A DNA stretch of 64,000 nt from Pectinophora gossypiella (taxonomy: Eukaryota; Arthropoda; Insecta; Lepidoptera; Gelechiidae): assembly GCF_024362695.1 (NCBI RefSeq), contig NC_065426.1:10446236-10510235 (forward strand). Reading direction: 5' to 3'. The notes beneath the pieces were generated by a model. It ran no database searches. It was not told the DNA's origin and saw nothing but the letters and a program-made list of their open reading frames with translations. A program made the translations under genes and the position numbers. Positions 47,701-57,600 of this stretch are shown here, piece by piece. Position 1 is the first letter of the stretch, and every line of letters starts with the position of its first letter.

Positions 47701-49782
47701 AGGGATGATTCAGACCATGATTCTGAGTTGATATCAAGTGGAATTTTCCGTCGCAAAAGTATGGATAGGAAAATAATTAAAAAAAACACAAAAAAATTCA
47801 TGCATTTTTTGACAGGAAATTCCACTTGATATCAACTCAGAATTATGGTCTGAATCATCCCCCTCAATATTCGTTACGGTGTCACTAACACCCATACCTA
47901 CCTGTATGGCTACCGTATGTACTTGTACGGGGTGTAAGTGACATCGTAACGAATACTGAGGGGGATGATTCAGCTGATTATTCTGAGTTAATATCAAGTG
48001 GAATTTTTCATCGCAAAAGTATATCATTGAAAATAATTTAAAAAAACTAAAAAAAAAGCATGAATTTTGCGACGAAAAATTCCACTTGATATTAACTCAG
48101 AATCATGGCCTGAATCATCCCCCTGAGTATTCGTTACGATGTCACTAACACCCTGTATAAACACTGTACTCTGTCTCTTAGGAATAACAATCCCTGAACA
48201 GCATGGTGTATTGTTGTAATGGTGTTCTTTTGTAAATTGATGATTTGATCATCATTAAACGCTCTAAACTATGAGGCTGGCATAACCACCAAGAGTAGCT
48301 CAAGCCTGGAAAAAAATTAGATAAAAAAAATGAAGCCCAGTGAAGTTGTAGCCCAGTTGGCAGAACGCCGTCGCAGGTTCGCATCCAGCACAGGCGTAAA
48401 CCAATGATTGTCCAATTTGTTTTCGAATTCATGTTTGGATCATAAATGATTATCACTTACTCAGTGATGAAGAAAAACATCGTGAGGAAACCCACATTCC
48501 CGAGAAATGCATTTTCGGAGGTATGTGATCTAACCTGTATTGGGCTGGTTTTCACTTCTGTAAAAAACCAGACCTGTCAAATCTTCAGGTGAGGTAAGCA
48601 AACCCTGTGAAAAACGAAACAGGGGGATGGTGGTTTTTTTAAATATGAATACTTACTTATAACTATACAGGGATGCGAAATCTATCAGTTTTTTTATGAC
48701 CAGATATCCATTGTCATGGTAGAATTTATGTTGTTCTGGAGATAGCGTATAAGTCTGTGGCAACTCAGCAAACACTCTGAAAGCAGACACGAAAAAATAC
48801 ATGAATACCTATTTAAAAAAGATTTTATATCCTAAAAAGAGAACTTAATTTGGATACCATAGTGTAATAGTAGGTCAGGGTGCGGTGGGGTGGCCCTTGG
48901 GCCACCTCTAGGCCGCCAACCAGCCAACATGTTTATTTAAATAGGTATGAATTTATGCTTAAGGTCGTAAGGCCCACATGTCTTTTAAAATCCAAATCCC
49001 ATTGTTTAACTATTGTGTCTGGAAATCCGGGCGTTACGAGGTTAAAGTGTTTATGCTTTATTATATTATGTGTTAATAGTTATGCCTAATGCCTTTTATG
49101 TCTTGCCTTTTATGCAAATTTATGACATAAAATTTTATGCAACAAAATAGGAAACCAGTCAAACCAGCCATTGTACTGTATAGCAAAGTATACACAGTCA
49201 ACTTAAAAGTTATAAGTTTATAATTATTAACATAACAAAACATAGCATCACCCCTGCATACCCGAAGGAATAGGCAGAGGTGTATAGTATATGTATACAC
49301 CCACTCCTCGCCAGCTATGTTTATGTCCCATGTAATAGGGGAAGAATCTATTGCCAATTAAATAATATACCTAGTTAAGTTAAAAAGCGGGGTAGAAACA
49401 ACAAAAAGTATCCAGACATTTATAGAATCTACTGTAAGACATACAGCTGCTCTGTGTGGCCTCCTGACCTCAAGGAGCAGTGTTCCGACACCTCAGGGTG
49501 TGAAGAAGATCAACAAATTCCCTAAATAGTTTGATTATTCTAAGGTTTTATATTGCATGTATTATTAGGTTACGGTAAATGTATATTTTATGAGCCTCAG
49601 TTGCCAATAGCAATAAACATTTAAATACAATAAAAATAAAGCTTGTCAAAATACTGACTCTGCTCAATTCGATAGGGATATGGGCGTGATTATATGTATA
49701 TAAAATAAATATATGATATAATAAATGAATCTACTTACTGTTTAGGAATTACTTTCACACTTTTCGTTGTCTTAACATCCAT
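38726..49782 (-). CDS. PHYH: Phytanoyl-CoA dioxygenase (PHYH-like), 9 exons, 322 aa, complete
   Basis: Exons in coding order: 49739-49782, 48657-48776, 47324-47435, 44097-44225, 42238-42318, 40991-41137, 40374-40517, 39285-39422, 38726-38779. All junctions are GT/AG and the joined frame is 969 nt. Family knowledge: PHYH enzymes are Fe(II)/2-oxoglutarate oxygenases that 2-hydroxylate phytanoyl-CoA for peroxisomal alpha-oxidation. Seen here: MHSMFINKPPG, then HPPHQDLYYFPFRP with the metal-binding HxD, VTRDNGCLYVVPGSHHQG, FFHPLLVHGSGPN with the distal His, and RKSISCHYANSECHYVD with the Arg expected to bind 2-oxoglutarate. All catalytic residues appear present. The length is close to that of the animal enzyme (about 340). 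The C-terminus (GVKSNL) is not a clear PTS1, so targeting is uncertain. Introns hold many repeats and an Rbx1 retrocopy. Confidence 0.93.
39018..39215 (-). pseudogene. RTE-like LINE reverse-transcriptase fragment
   Basis: In minus orientation, IALYGNETWTM is followed after a frameshift by FEMWCWRRMEGISWTEM and VLERVEEKRT, the C-terminal region of RTE-type endonuclease-reverse transcriptases. Frames are broken. Intron 8 of the PHYH-like gene. Confidence 0.7.
39482..39627. mobile_element. MITE-F copy
   Basis: Ends TACGGTCACGAGCATTAATA and TTGCTCATGACTGTA, in the opposite orientation to the other three copies. Confidence 0.8.
39700..39850 (+). pseudogene. LINE reverse-transcriptase C-terminus fragment
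   Basis: Encodes VFPNAYNSGAFKASVNRHLL ending GAPS and a stop, typical of the last residues of Jockey/CR1-type reverse transcriptases. It directly precedes the Rbx1 retrocopy. Confidence 0.6.
39858..40216 (+). pseudogene. Rbx1: Processed Rbx1 (RING-box protein 1) retrocopy, inactivated
   Basis: Intronless copy of the cullin-RING ligase subunit Rbx1, on the strand opposite to the host gene PHYH. From ATG 39858 it reads AMDVDEVVEKVTK, and after a frame change FEVKK-stop-NAVALWA-stop with VVDNCAICGNHIM. The two stops replace Trp codons. A 55-bp LINE tail (39982-40036) interrupts it, and it continues as MDLCLGCQANQAP, NEECTVAWGVCNHA, ISRWLETRQVCPLDNREW and EFQKYGH-stop. Near NHASFHC one residue of the RING is missing relative to the normal NHAFHFHC. 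It is a dead processed pseudogene; the C-terminal 60-codon frame should not be called a gene. Confidence 0.85.
39982..40036 (+). mobile_element. Very short LINE 3' tail inside the Rbx1 retrocopy
   Basis: ATTCTAGTTCTGTGCAATAA, AGTATATTTGATTTGATTTG is the same tail as the reverse copy at 50184-50262. ATAATG on both sides is a possible target duplication. It is a severely 5'-truncated insertion. Confidence 0.65.
40798..40915 (+). mobile_element. SINE-D fragment
   Basis: GTGAGGAAACCCACGTTCCC to GGAAGGTCAGGCAGGCAGTC. The 3' end is lost. It stops about 75 bp from the PHYH-like exon at 40991. Confidence 0.65.
41150..41815 (-). mobile_element. LINE-G 3' part with reverse-transcriptase C-terminus
   Basis: Minus reading gives YFHSLMSYGILLWGHAA, a frameshift, then IFVLQKRAIRAIYKLGPK, LASQYIFENLIYVKN, a stop, KPALQVSRLHKITKSFKGQ and YKVSDYLEDMNAWD with stop at 41346-41348. 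The 3' UTR follows. These are CR1/Jockey-type reverse-transcriptase C-terminal motifs. The copy is dead (frameshift and internal stop). Other 3' ends are at 30769-30940, 36340-36905 and 46998-47148. Confidence 0.85.
42000..42210 (-). mobile_element. LINE 3' tail (Jockey-like relative)
   Basis: Starts with an inverted ATTTATTCAACGTAATTCTT tail and contains TTATTGTAGATTTACCGC and GGCATTAACTACTTGG, the conserved 3' motif also seen at 34000-34040 and 100-120. It ends about 25 bp from a PHYH-like splice donor. Confidence 0.55.
42330..42436. mobile_element. MITE-E left half
   Basis: CAAGGTGTTAGTAACATCGC to TGAGTAGATGTCAAGTGG, then cut by a SINE-B. The right half is not recognisable beyond the SINE. 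Confidence 0.6.
42437..42729 (-). mobile_element. SINE-B copy with 10-bp target duplication
   Basis: Reverse copy beginning with the TCATCATCATCAGCCC tail and ending in the head CGCTGCGCCACCGAGC. AAAATTGTAG flanks it at 42427-42436 and 42730-42739. Confidence 0.9.
42925..43460 (-). mobile_element. Repeat M, long copy
   Basis: Starts CTAGCTTTTGCACGCTAC, TTCGTCCGCGTGG and ends GATATGTCAGTCAGCCAGTT, TCTCC. Internally TTCCCGCTAACTCCC recurs three times, suggesting tandem internal duplication of about 110 bp. Both ends match the 22315-22513 derivative. Confidence 0.65.
43646..44075 (+). mobile_element. SINE-A with a MITE-J inside
   Basis: SINE-A text CAGGTTTGAATCCCGG to GATTACAGGCTCACCT stops at 43730 and resumes at 43891 with TATTGTCCAAAAGTAAGATG, ending CCCAAACGATAGAAGAG. 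It ends about 20 bp before a PHYH-like exon. Confidence 0.8.
43731..43890. mobile_element. MITE-J, full-length palindrome
   Basis: Arms GGGGGGTTCAAATGGCCACA and GTGGCCATTTTAACCCCCC, extending to TCATCTAAGAAAGCAATATT with its complement. The whole 160 bp can fold back. It was inserted into an existing SINE-A and is therefore younger than that SINE. Confidence 0.85.
44380..44582 (+). mobile_element. Repeat H (SINE-like) copy
   Basis: Includes GGCGATAGGCTGATCCCTTA, GTATCAACAGTGGCTGCAAG, GATTACGGGCGTGAG and a (TATG)n end. Confidence 0.65.
44625..44951 (+). mobile_element. Two adjacent LINE 3' tails
   Basis: The first ends AAATAAACATATTCTATTC near 44660. The second contains AAATCGCTTTAAGCGATAAG, GGCCGCCATTTTCC and ends GTGCAATAAAGTGTATTTG, TATTGTATTG. 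Only 3' UTR is left. Confidence 0.55.
45476..45793 (-). mobile_element. SINE-A copy, reverse
   Basis: Near full length with reversed head GATTCAAACCCGGGGCCTCC and CACTGGACCACAGAGGCCG. Intron 3 of the PHYH-like gene. Confidence 0.8.
46016..46298 (+). mobile_element. SINE-B copy with 12-bp target duplication
   Basis: Head CTCGGTGGCGCAGCGGTTAA, tail ending TGATGATG. AGGCACCTTTTT is at 46004-46015 and 46299-46310. Confidence 0.92.
46413..46744 (+). mobile_element. SINE-A copy, best preserved
   Basis: Complete head with GGTCCCGGGTTCGAATCCCG, body, and tail. TTGCAATT occurs at 46405-46412 and 46745-46752 as a short target duplication. Confidence 0.85.
46788..46930 (+). mobile_element. SINE-D, tRNA-like head only
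   Basis: TGGTAGCCCAGTTGGTAGAA, CGCAGGTTCGAATCCAGC, then ATCACGTGCTTAGCGG. The body is missing. Confidence 0.7.
46998..47148 (-). mobile_element. LINE-G 3' end
   Basis: Starts AAAATATCTTTATTCAGTAG, contains CATAACGAACGTCTCATCC and ends CAAGAAAAACCTGGGCACA. Confidence 0.7.
47466..47526 (+). repeat. Repeat N fragment
   Basis: GAGCTTTCTGTTAGACCAAT and GGTGAGCCGTATCGCCGTCT, as at 4700-4800. Confidence 0.45.
47666..47893. mobile_element. MITE-E, full foldback
   Basis: From CAGGGTGTTAGTGACATCG to GGTGTCACTAACACCC. The arms are complementary over about 100 bp each. Confidence 0.85.
47934..48156. mobile_element. MITE-E, second tandem copy
   Basis: From GGGGTGTAAGTGACATCGTA to GATGTCACTAACACCCTG, only ~40 bp after the previous copy and in an intron of the PHYH-like gene. 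Confidence 0.85.
48343..48630 (+). mobile_element. SINE-D copy with head
   Basis: GTAGCCCAGTTGGCAGAACG, GCATCCAGCACAGGCG, then the body with CGAGAAATGCATTTTCGGAG. An internal deletion removes part of the GGAAGGTCAGACAGG block. It ends about 27 bp before a PHYH-like exon. Confidence 0.75.
49238..49350 (-). repeat. Repeat I fragment, reverse
   Basis: GAATAGGCAGAGGTGTATAG and CACTCCTCGCCAGCTATGTT mirror 56860-56960. Confidence 0.5.
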
Positions 49783-50183
49783 GTTTAAAAAGTAAAAATA
49801 TTATTTCCCTCCAAAAATAAGTAAGGCGATAATCACGTAATAATATTTTAAAAACTTGTTTATATTCTTTATTCCTTAGCTTAGTCCTTGAAAATATTAA
49901 ATGCAATTTACAGCACGACTATTTCGTAATCGAACAACTAAATGACTGAATGAATTTACAATTACAAGGAATATATTAACGTCAAAGTTCCACTTATTTA
50001 ATCACATTATTGTTAATAATCGACTGTTATCTTATTTTTTTATCAACAAAAACAAAATTGACGACAACAGAACACTGCAAAAAATACTTTCAGCCAGTGT
50101 TGTGCGTTCGATCGTGTATTTCGTTTGTCACTGCTACTGTTGTCTGTTACTAAGTAACAGTTAGCGCGATCCAGCAACGCCAT
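49783..50183. other. Upstream region of the PHYH-like gene
   Basis: AT-rich DNA containing the likely promoter of the minus-strand gene. No clear TATA or initiator could be chosen. Confidence 0.4.
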
Positions 50184-50262
50184 CAAATCAAATCAAATAT
50201 ACTTTATTGCATAGAACTAAAATTTCAACAATCAGACATAACACATGAATACAGTACAATTT
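50184..50262 (-). mobile_element. LINE 3' tail, very short
   Basis: ATCAAATCAAATCAAATATA, CTTTATTGCATAGAACTAAA is the reverse of the tail at 39982-40036. Confidence 0.6.
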
Positions 50263-51162
50263 ACCATCTATATTTTATTAGGGAACGTGGCTTGGAAAGT
50301 CCCTAATTACTGGCCAGTTAGTAATTGTAGTTACTCGGGTACTCTGGTAGCCTCGTGTAAGATAGCGATTAGCAAGTACTTAAGTAATATGTTTTATTTT
50401 TAATATCTCTGGCCTATTATTTTTTGGTACTTAAAAGGCCAATGGTTGCTAATAATATGTCACGCCATTTATAATTTAGTCTTTATTTTGATAACTTTTT
50501 TACACGGTCATTAAGAATTGCAAAAGATACAGTACTGTTAATTTTACATTCAGCACCATTTTAATAAACACCCAATAAATAATATATCCTATTATTCGTA
50601 TTCGTCGTTTTTGGTACCTAGTATGTTTATGCACAACCCTACTTATGTCATTTTGTTTGAAGCTAGTTTGACGTTACGAATTTACGTTCCTAAACACGCA
50701 TTACTGTTCAAGACAAACCACAAACCAATCGGATATGAGAAAATATATAAAATTACTAAAAAAATGTTTATTACTTTACTTTTATCGGACTAGGAACCAA
50801 TCTATAATTTAAAAAGAAGTAATTTGTAATACGATGTATAGCACTTTACATACCTACAGCTAGGGCTGCTGAAATGCTGAGGTATTCAAAATAAGCGTTT
50901 ATTTTGTGAAATAAAACAATGCCATGAAAATATAATAAGTATTTTTATTCTGTAGTCTTAGGTCCGGTTATAAATACATACGAAATATAAAATACAATAT
51001 TAATTTGTTACTTTTTTACTTTATATAAATAAATTCAATTACCTTCGTTAGATTTGAATATTCTTGTCTTTTCTATAGTTTACATATAAGTACAACTATT
51101 TGGTGTATACTATTATGAATATTAATAATTAAAAAGTCAATCATGAAAACATCAACATCATG
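50263..51162. other. Intergenic stretch with nothing recognised
   Basis: AT-rich DNA; short frames only, none with family features. Confidence 0.5.
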
Positions 51163-51320
51163 AAAACATCGTGAGGAAACCCACATTCCCGAGATGTGTT
51201 TCGGAAGTGTGTGACCGATCGTGTAGCGGTCAGACAGGCAGTCGCTTCTATAAAAAAAACTGTACCTGTCAAATCTTCAAGGTAAAGGCGGGCCCTGTGA
51301 AAACTCTAGGAAGATGATGA
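51163..51320 (+). mobile_element. SINE-D, diverged 3' part
   Basis: CGTGAGGAAACCCACATTCC, CAGACAGGCAGTCGCTTCT, CTAGGAAGATGATGATAATG. Confidence 0.65.
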
Positions 51321-52344
51321 TAATGAATGAATAAAATTCAATAAGTACAAGGTTTTAAAATCTCAAGTGATTTTATCTAATACAATTTTTAGTAACTATT
51401 TGGAATGTTTTTTTACAGTTAAAAATTAAATAAAAGTAAGTAATAAAATATAACATGTCTCCTACCTATCATCCTATGTGATAATCGCCAAACTAATCTT
51501 AGTCTAAAATTATAATATAAAAATAATTTTCCCTAAAAATAATTTTGTGATTATTTCTTACATTATGGCATGTCTATCTTTTTGTGTTTTTTCACACTCT
51601 TTGATATATTTTAAAAAAATACAAAAAGAAGCGAACACACCTGCATAATTTAATTTAAACCTATTTATATTTACTGCAAAATATACAGCGGAAATAGAAT
51701 ATTTAAAATAAACATTTAATATTTACAATAGTATTTTTCTATGAAAATAATTACATTATTTAAAAAAAAGATGTGAAAATATTAACTTATTTTTTAAAAC
51801 TGTGACATGAGACTAGATCTGGTTTGGAAGTAAAATTAAAAAGAAAAAATGTGCAAAAAGTCTTAAAAGGTACATTTGATCGGTGTAAAAAAGTATTTTT
51901 TAATCTGTTGGTAACTAATAATATTCGGAATCAAACTCCGAAGTCTCGTTCAAAAATCTGTAAAAAAAATTACATTATAAGTTCCAAAACGTTCGAAAGA
52001 CGAAATAAAATTTAACTTTTGAATATGACTCAAAAAAATATTTTATAAACTATTAGTAAATATAAGAAAATGAGTATAATCCACCACACCCACGCCGCGT
52101 ACATATAATATTACCTATCACATTTTTTTACACTAAATAGGCATCAAATTATGTTTATATATTTTATTTACATTGTTATCTCATAAGTAAGTACCTACAA
52201 TAAAATTAATCTTAATAAAAAGCATTTTAACTATAGTCCATTAACAAGGTAAAAGCCAACTTAGTTCGCAAATACTACTTTTATTGTTAGAAAATAGAGC
52301 TGTTATTTTCATAATTAAGTTTTATTACAAAATCTTTAAATATA
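51321..52344. other. Intergenic AT-rich stretch with nothing recognised
   Basis: Very AT-rich, with homopolymer runs; no supported gene or repeat. Confidence 0.5.
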
Positions 52345-52627
52345 AGGTGTTAGTGACACCATACCAATACTGATAGAGTTAATATCAAGTGGAATTTTCA
52401 GTCGCAAAATTCATGTTTTTTGTGTTTTTTTTTTATCATAACCATATTATATTCAGATAATATTTTATTTCAATTTGTAATAAACAGATTTAATGTATTA
52501 TTTATTTTTTATTATTATTTTCAATTCCTTACTTTTTCGATGGAAAATTCCACTTTTTAACTCAGAATTTCGATTTTTAGCTGAATTATCCCCCTCAGTA
52601 TTCAATACGATGTCACTAACACCCTGT
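52345..52627. mobile_element. MITE-E, longer internal variant
   Basis: Tips AAGGTGTTAGTGACACC and CGATGTCACTAACACCCTG, with an AT-rich centre longer than in other copies. Confidence 0.75.
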
Positions 52628-53180
52628 ATGAAGGTAATCAAGTAGCCGCGAGCTCAGGGCGTTGTCTAAAAAAGAATGCATTAGAAACTACATAACCTAC
52701 TTATATTACACCCAGTTTACAAGCTAATATTAAATAAGAAAACACAAGCTCAGGCGTTATTTATCTTAAAATAGTTAGAAACCGCTTGGGCAATAAAAAA
52801 ATATGAGTGAACTTTTGAAAGTGTTTTTTACGTAATTTCGTTGCCAAAAACTTTAAAAATAAAAAGTATAGCAATAGCGCATTGGTATATTTTTTGTGGA
52901 CCGTATTTTATTCTTATAGATCTGTTAAAAATTAAAAAATAAAGAAAATACAATTAATATCTGTAGATATAACAGACTTTCAAAAACCCATAAGTACATA
53001 AATAAAAATCAGTTTCTAATTACTTAGAAAACGCCAATATCAGGACGTCCAAAGTACACTGGATACGCCAAAACCATCAAACTACTCGTCTATCTACTGA
53101 AGTTAGCTGCGAAACAAGCGAGTGCGAATTCAAACATTAGTGTGAAGCTAGAAGCAAACTACTTCGAATTTTATAGGCAT

Positions 53181-53819
53181 TAGCGATGGGTCGTTATCGG
53201 TTTTTGAGATAACGTAACGTAAGCGTTATGTGATTTCCAATAACTAGTTTCTTAACTAGTGATTTTTATAACTAGTTATTTTCACAACGTTCTGAAGCAA
53301 ACGTGATAATTGTAACGTAAAATCGTTTGGTTAGGTAGCAGTATAACTTAATTCTTCTTCACGCACACGTATCGTGTATCAGTAAAACATATACTTGTTT
53401 CATTCACACTTACGCTCGTGTTTCATTTAATACACGAAAGGATCGATTTTGTTGCGATCCTTTTTTTTAGGCGCGTTTTACATTACTCGTTTTACTCCTT
53501 TACGTTGTCAAAGCTATGTGTAAGGTGGTCAATGTAAAACGTCGTTTTCATCTTGTCATTACGAATATTGTAAAACCAGTGATTTTGCGTGAGTAGTGAA
53601 AGTAGCCAAACATCGACGCTATGCCTTAAACATAAGAGTGAATTCGATTTAACTTTATGGCGTTGTGATTAAAAGAGTTATTGAAGACTGATGCCTATTT
53701 CGATCGTTTAAATGGCGTTATGAATATCACTAGTTTTTGTTGTAGTGGAAAACGAGTGATCACTGTTCGAGCTCGTAACTGCATATATAACCAGTTATGG
53801 TTAATAACGCCCATCGCTA
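53181..53819. mobile_element. Non-autonomous hAT element with perfect 8-bp target duplication
   Basis: The element starts TAGCGATGGG and ends CCCATCGCTA, a terminal inverted repeat of the hAT type. ATAGGCAT stands directly outside both ends (53173-53180 and 53820-53827). The 639-bp interior has subterminal TTATAACTAGTTATT-like palindromes and no transposase frame. Confidence 0.9.
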
Positions 53820-53828
53820 ATAGGCATT

Positions 53829-53990
53829 CCACCGGGTTTAAACCCGACAAACAACCGATTATGGTAACCGATATTGATGTGTTTAAATTAAACCAGATGC
53901 TTGGGTAAAACCCGTACGAACTCACAAACTGGGTGTTTTGGTTCTTCGGGTGTTTACCTAAGTACTGGGTTTAAACCCGGGTGTTTTGCC
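53829..53990. repeat. Pair of GGGTTTAAACCC palindromes
   Basis: CCGGGTTTAAACCCG at 53829-53845 and CTGGGTTTAAACCCGGG near 53966-53983 enclose text with further GGGT and ACCC runs. The class is unknown. Confidence 0.5.
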
Positions 53991-54604
53991 CATACAAGCA
54001 ACTGTGAGCGTCCCTTTACAACGCGCCTTTTGAAAATGCAGTTTCTTTTTAACATAAGCTCACGACTTGCAATAAATCTCTTTTGACTTTTTGACTGAAG
54101 TCGTAATAATTCAAATTTATTTTAACCAGGTGAGATTGTGATTTAAGCAAAGATATCTTTAATTTAAAAAATCGTGGCTAAAACTTAAGACAAGTATGAA
54201 ATTGATTTTTTTATTACTTAAAGTGGAAGAAAGGCGATATAAAAACCATAACTATAAAAAAAACTGTATTTTACAACAGGACTTTTTGTGTAAATCTAGC
54301 ATAACATCAAAATTAACTAACTACATAAACATTAATATTTATTATTGTTAATATTACGTTATCACCTCGGCATAAAACATGAAAAATAATAACACAATTT
54401 TTGCGTGAATCCAAACGTAACAGTCTAAAAACAAGTCCCTAAAGTACATAAAAAAATATTAAAATTTGTATTTTATTTACTGGCACAGTTCTAAATATTA
54501 CTGGACTAAATATACTTAAAGCTTTTTTAAACTTTATTGTCACATAAAACTTTTTCAATCCCCACCTTAGTCCAGAACTATTTCCTAACACTTCTTACTA
54601 CTTC
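53991..54604. other. Intergenic stretch, likely 3' flank of the DOMON gene
   Basis: AT-rich. Candidate minus-strand poly(A) signals (plus TTTATT) occur, but none can be singled out. Confidence 0.4.
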
Positions 54605-57600
54605 TTAATTAAGCTCATCCCTCCCACGCCAATCACTTTTACCCCAATCACCTTTACCTCGGTCATGTTTACCCCTACGGTCACCGGTACCCCTACGGTC
54701 ACCGGTACCCCTACGGTCATCGTTACCCCTACGGTCGTCGTTAACCCTAAGGCCATCGTTAACCCCGTCCCACTCGTTACTCCAATCGTTACCGTCATCC
54801 CTGCCCCTGTAATCGACGAATACCCTGACAACTTCACCTTCGTATTTGCGCTGTGAAGGCATGAAGTAGAAGTCTGGCTGCGCTGAGAGGCCTGGTGGCT
54901 CGCCCCGTGCTCCCCGAGGCAAGGAGTACGTTGCGCGCTCTGGTCGGCCGGTGTAGCTGGAAGAAGGAATTTGGGGTTTAACTGCGGTACAACAATGCAG
55001 GACGGAAGGGGCAAGTCTCAGGGACTGTAACCTGGAACCAGAGGGCAGCAGTAACTGTCAGTACTATTCAGAGGCGGAGGACAGGGTCCTGGTACGGCTT
55101 TGAAATAGACTACTCTGGGCGCCGTCCTACTCGCGTCAGACAGAGTACTGCGGGGCGGAAGGCAAGAGGGAAACCACCGCCCCATTTTTCCCTAAAAAAG
55201 TAGCATGGAGAATACTACACCGACAAGAGCGTGGCTCTTGAATTAATGATAATAATGATACATACACATGCAAAAACTTATATAACGTCGCCTTATGTTG
55301 AAAGCCACGAAAGCGCCTTTTGAAAAATCACAACAAATTGTTATTAACATAACTTCGAAATAGGAACGCTAATTTCAATCTAGGTGAAACAATTGACAAC
55401 ATTTCAAATTTTTAAGCCGTGGTTTTTTTGTGCTATTTCGAAAGTACTTGTTTAAATAGAAGACACGTATTTTTTCTTTTCAAGATTTTTCCACTAGAAG
55501 TTACAAAAAATATTTTTTGAAAATTGGATTCTGCCATTGATAGAATGAAGGCAGTATAATGTAATGTACCTTTGCATGCGTATTTAAAACAAGTCGCAAA
55601 CAAAGTGTCATGTTATGTATGACATTTACTTTTTTTATAATTTTTATGTAAAGGTCTGAACTTATTATGCCTTCCTCTTCTGACCTCGTGGATTTTTCAA
55701 TATATTTCTATTATTACTGAATTAAAAAATCTGAAAAAATGTGTTTTGTGTAAATCATAGAAATATCTCGAAATGGTTTTCGATTTAAGGCACCTTAGTA
55801 AAAATGAAATGTTGTCAATTATGGTCTCCATTTTAACCCTGAATGAAATTAATTGAAAAAAATCAACTACTAAAAACTATTTTTATATTTACTAAATTAT
55901 TTTTATTTTTATATTTTTATTGATCAATATTATTGTTTTGTCTTGATCACTGTCTGGTTTGCCTGCCCACCCCAATAGTGATGTCGAATCGAGCATGAGT
56001 TACGAATACAAGTAGGTAAGTATGCATGGTATATACGTAATTAATAGTGTTTGGTGCATTACCTATTATCATTAGTAAGTACCTAGATAAATAAATAAAT
56101 AATAATAATGTGAAATGACATTTATTATTATTTATTGTAAGGTCAGGTAATGATTTTATATTAATAAAGAAAAAATGCTTATAAAAAATCTGCTTGCAAA
56201 CGTATAAAGGAGGCAAAATATTTAAAATATGATAATATGTGTTTTATTATGCATATTAAATAATAAAATAATATAAATAACAAAACGTCTTTTCACAAAA
56301 ACAAAAAAGACAAAAAGATAACATTCGACCGTGACAGGACTCGAACCTGCAATCTTCGGATCCGAAGTCCGACGCCTTATCCATTAGGCCACACGGTCGC
56401 TTGAGCAATACCGTGAAATAGGCGAGCTATTGAATTGGCACTATTTAACCCTTTTACGCAATAGGTACATCCTCCAAATATTATATTTTTACTTTTTTAT
56501 TCGTTTCAATATGTAATAATAATTATTTGAAGATTAAAAATATATATATGTTGATAATTATACACTTTATAGTAGTAAATACTGAATAATGATTACAAAT
56601 ATTACAGTTTAGAAGTACACGCTACTCTCTTGTCTCTTGCAGGGTAGACAGAAATAATGGAGCATCATTATATACTATTCGACAAAACTTTTATATCTCG
56701 TGAGGAATATTAAGCATATCACGAACAGATAGACAATGCATGCCTATATTTCCCATAAGGGAGGGCAGAAAATCACGCGACGGGGGGAATTTTAGTGTCT
56801 CGGTCATATTCATATCACGTGGATACCAGGATATGCGCCCGGTAAATAAGCTCGTTCCCCATTACATGGGACTTAAACATAGCTGGCGAGGAGTGGGTAT
56901 ATGGGCAAAAAATCCTCCCTTTGATGATCCTCCTGCATACACTACATACAGAGGTGTAACATAGGCTTTCAGGGATACAGGCGTGGTGCGATGTACGTGT
57001 AGAGTGAGAGGCAATGTGGTATGATATGGGGCGCCTCACCCCAGCTGCGCCCGCGGGCGCTGCAGCGAGCGCGTGTCGTGGTAGTACTGCGCCGCGCTGT
57101 TGGGCGCCCGCGGCCGCCCGCCCGCCGCGGCGGGGGCGGCGCCGGTCAGCTTGCTGCCGTTCATCGGCTTGTTGCCTGGGGAACATAACAAATACTTTAT
57201 ACTACATCTACTATGTGATGTGCTGTTCCCAAAGTGGGAACATTCCCGCAAAAAAAAAAACGCATAAATTATGTAAAAAGACGTTTATTACTACAAATTT
57301 AAATCCCGAAACTCTTTTTGATTCCGGGTTTTCCGGATGTTACATTAACAATCCCGGGAGTCCGGAACTTTGCCACCGAAATTCCCGGGATGTTTTTTCG
57401 ACAATTCCGGGATCCCGGATCTCTATTTATTACCTAGCCTTTAGGCAGATAAGATCAGAGCACAAGAAATGACATAACTAAAGCCCACGACTCTATCCCA
57501 ATGGTGTACATGTACAGTCATGAGCAAACACCCACTTTAGAACCCTGTCGCACTATCATATTTGACATTTAATGAGCTTTATGATTTAATTTGTCAAAAA

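Noticed and set aside
57014..57472. A 152-codon plus-strand Ala/Arg-rich frame
   Set aside because: Antisense of the GC-rich DOMON-gene exon 57040-57175; no splice or family support.
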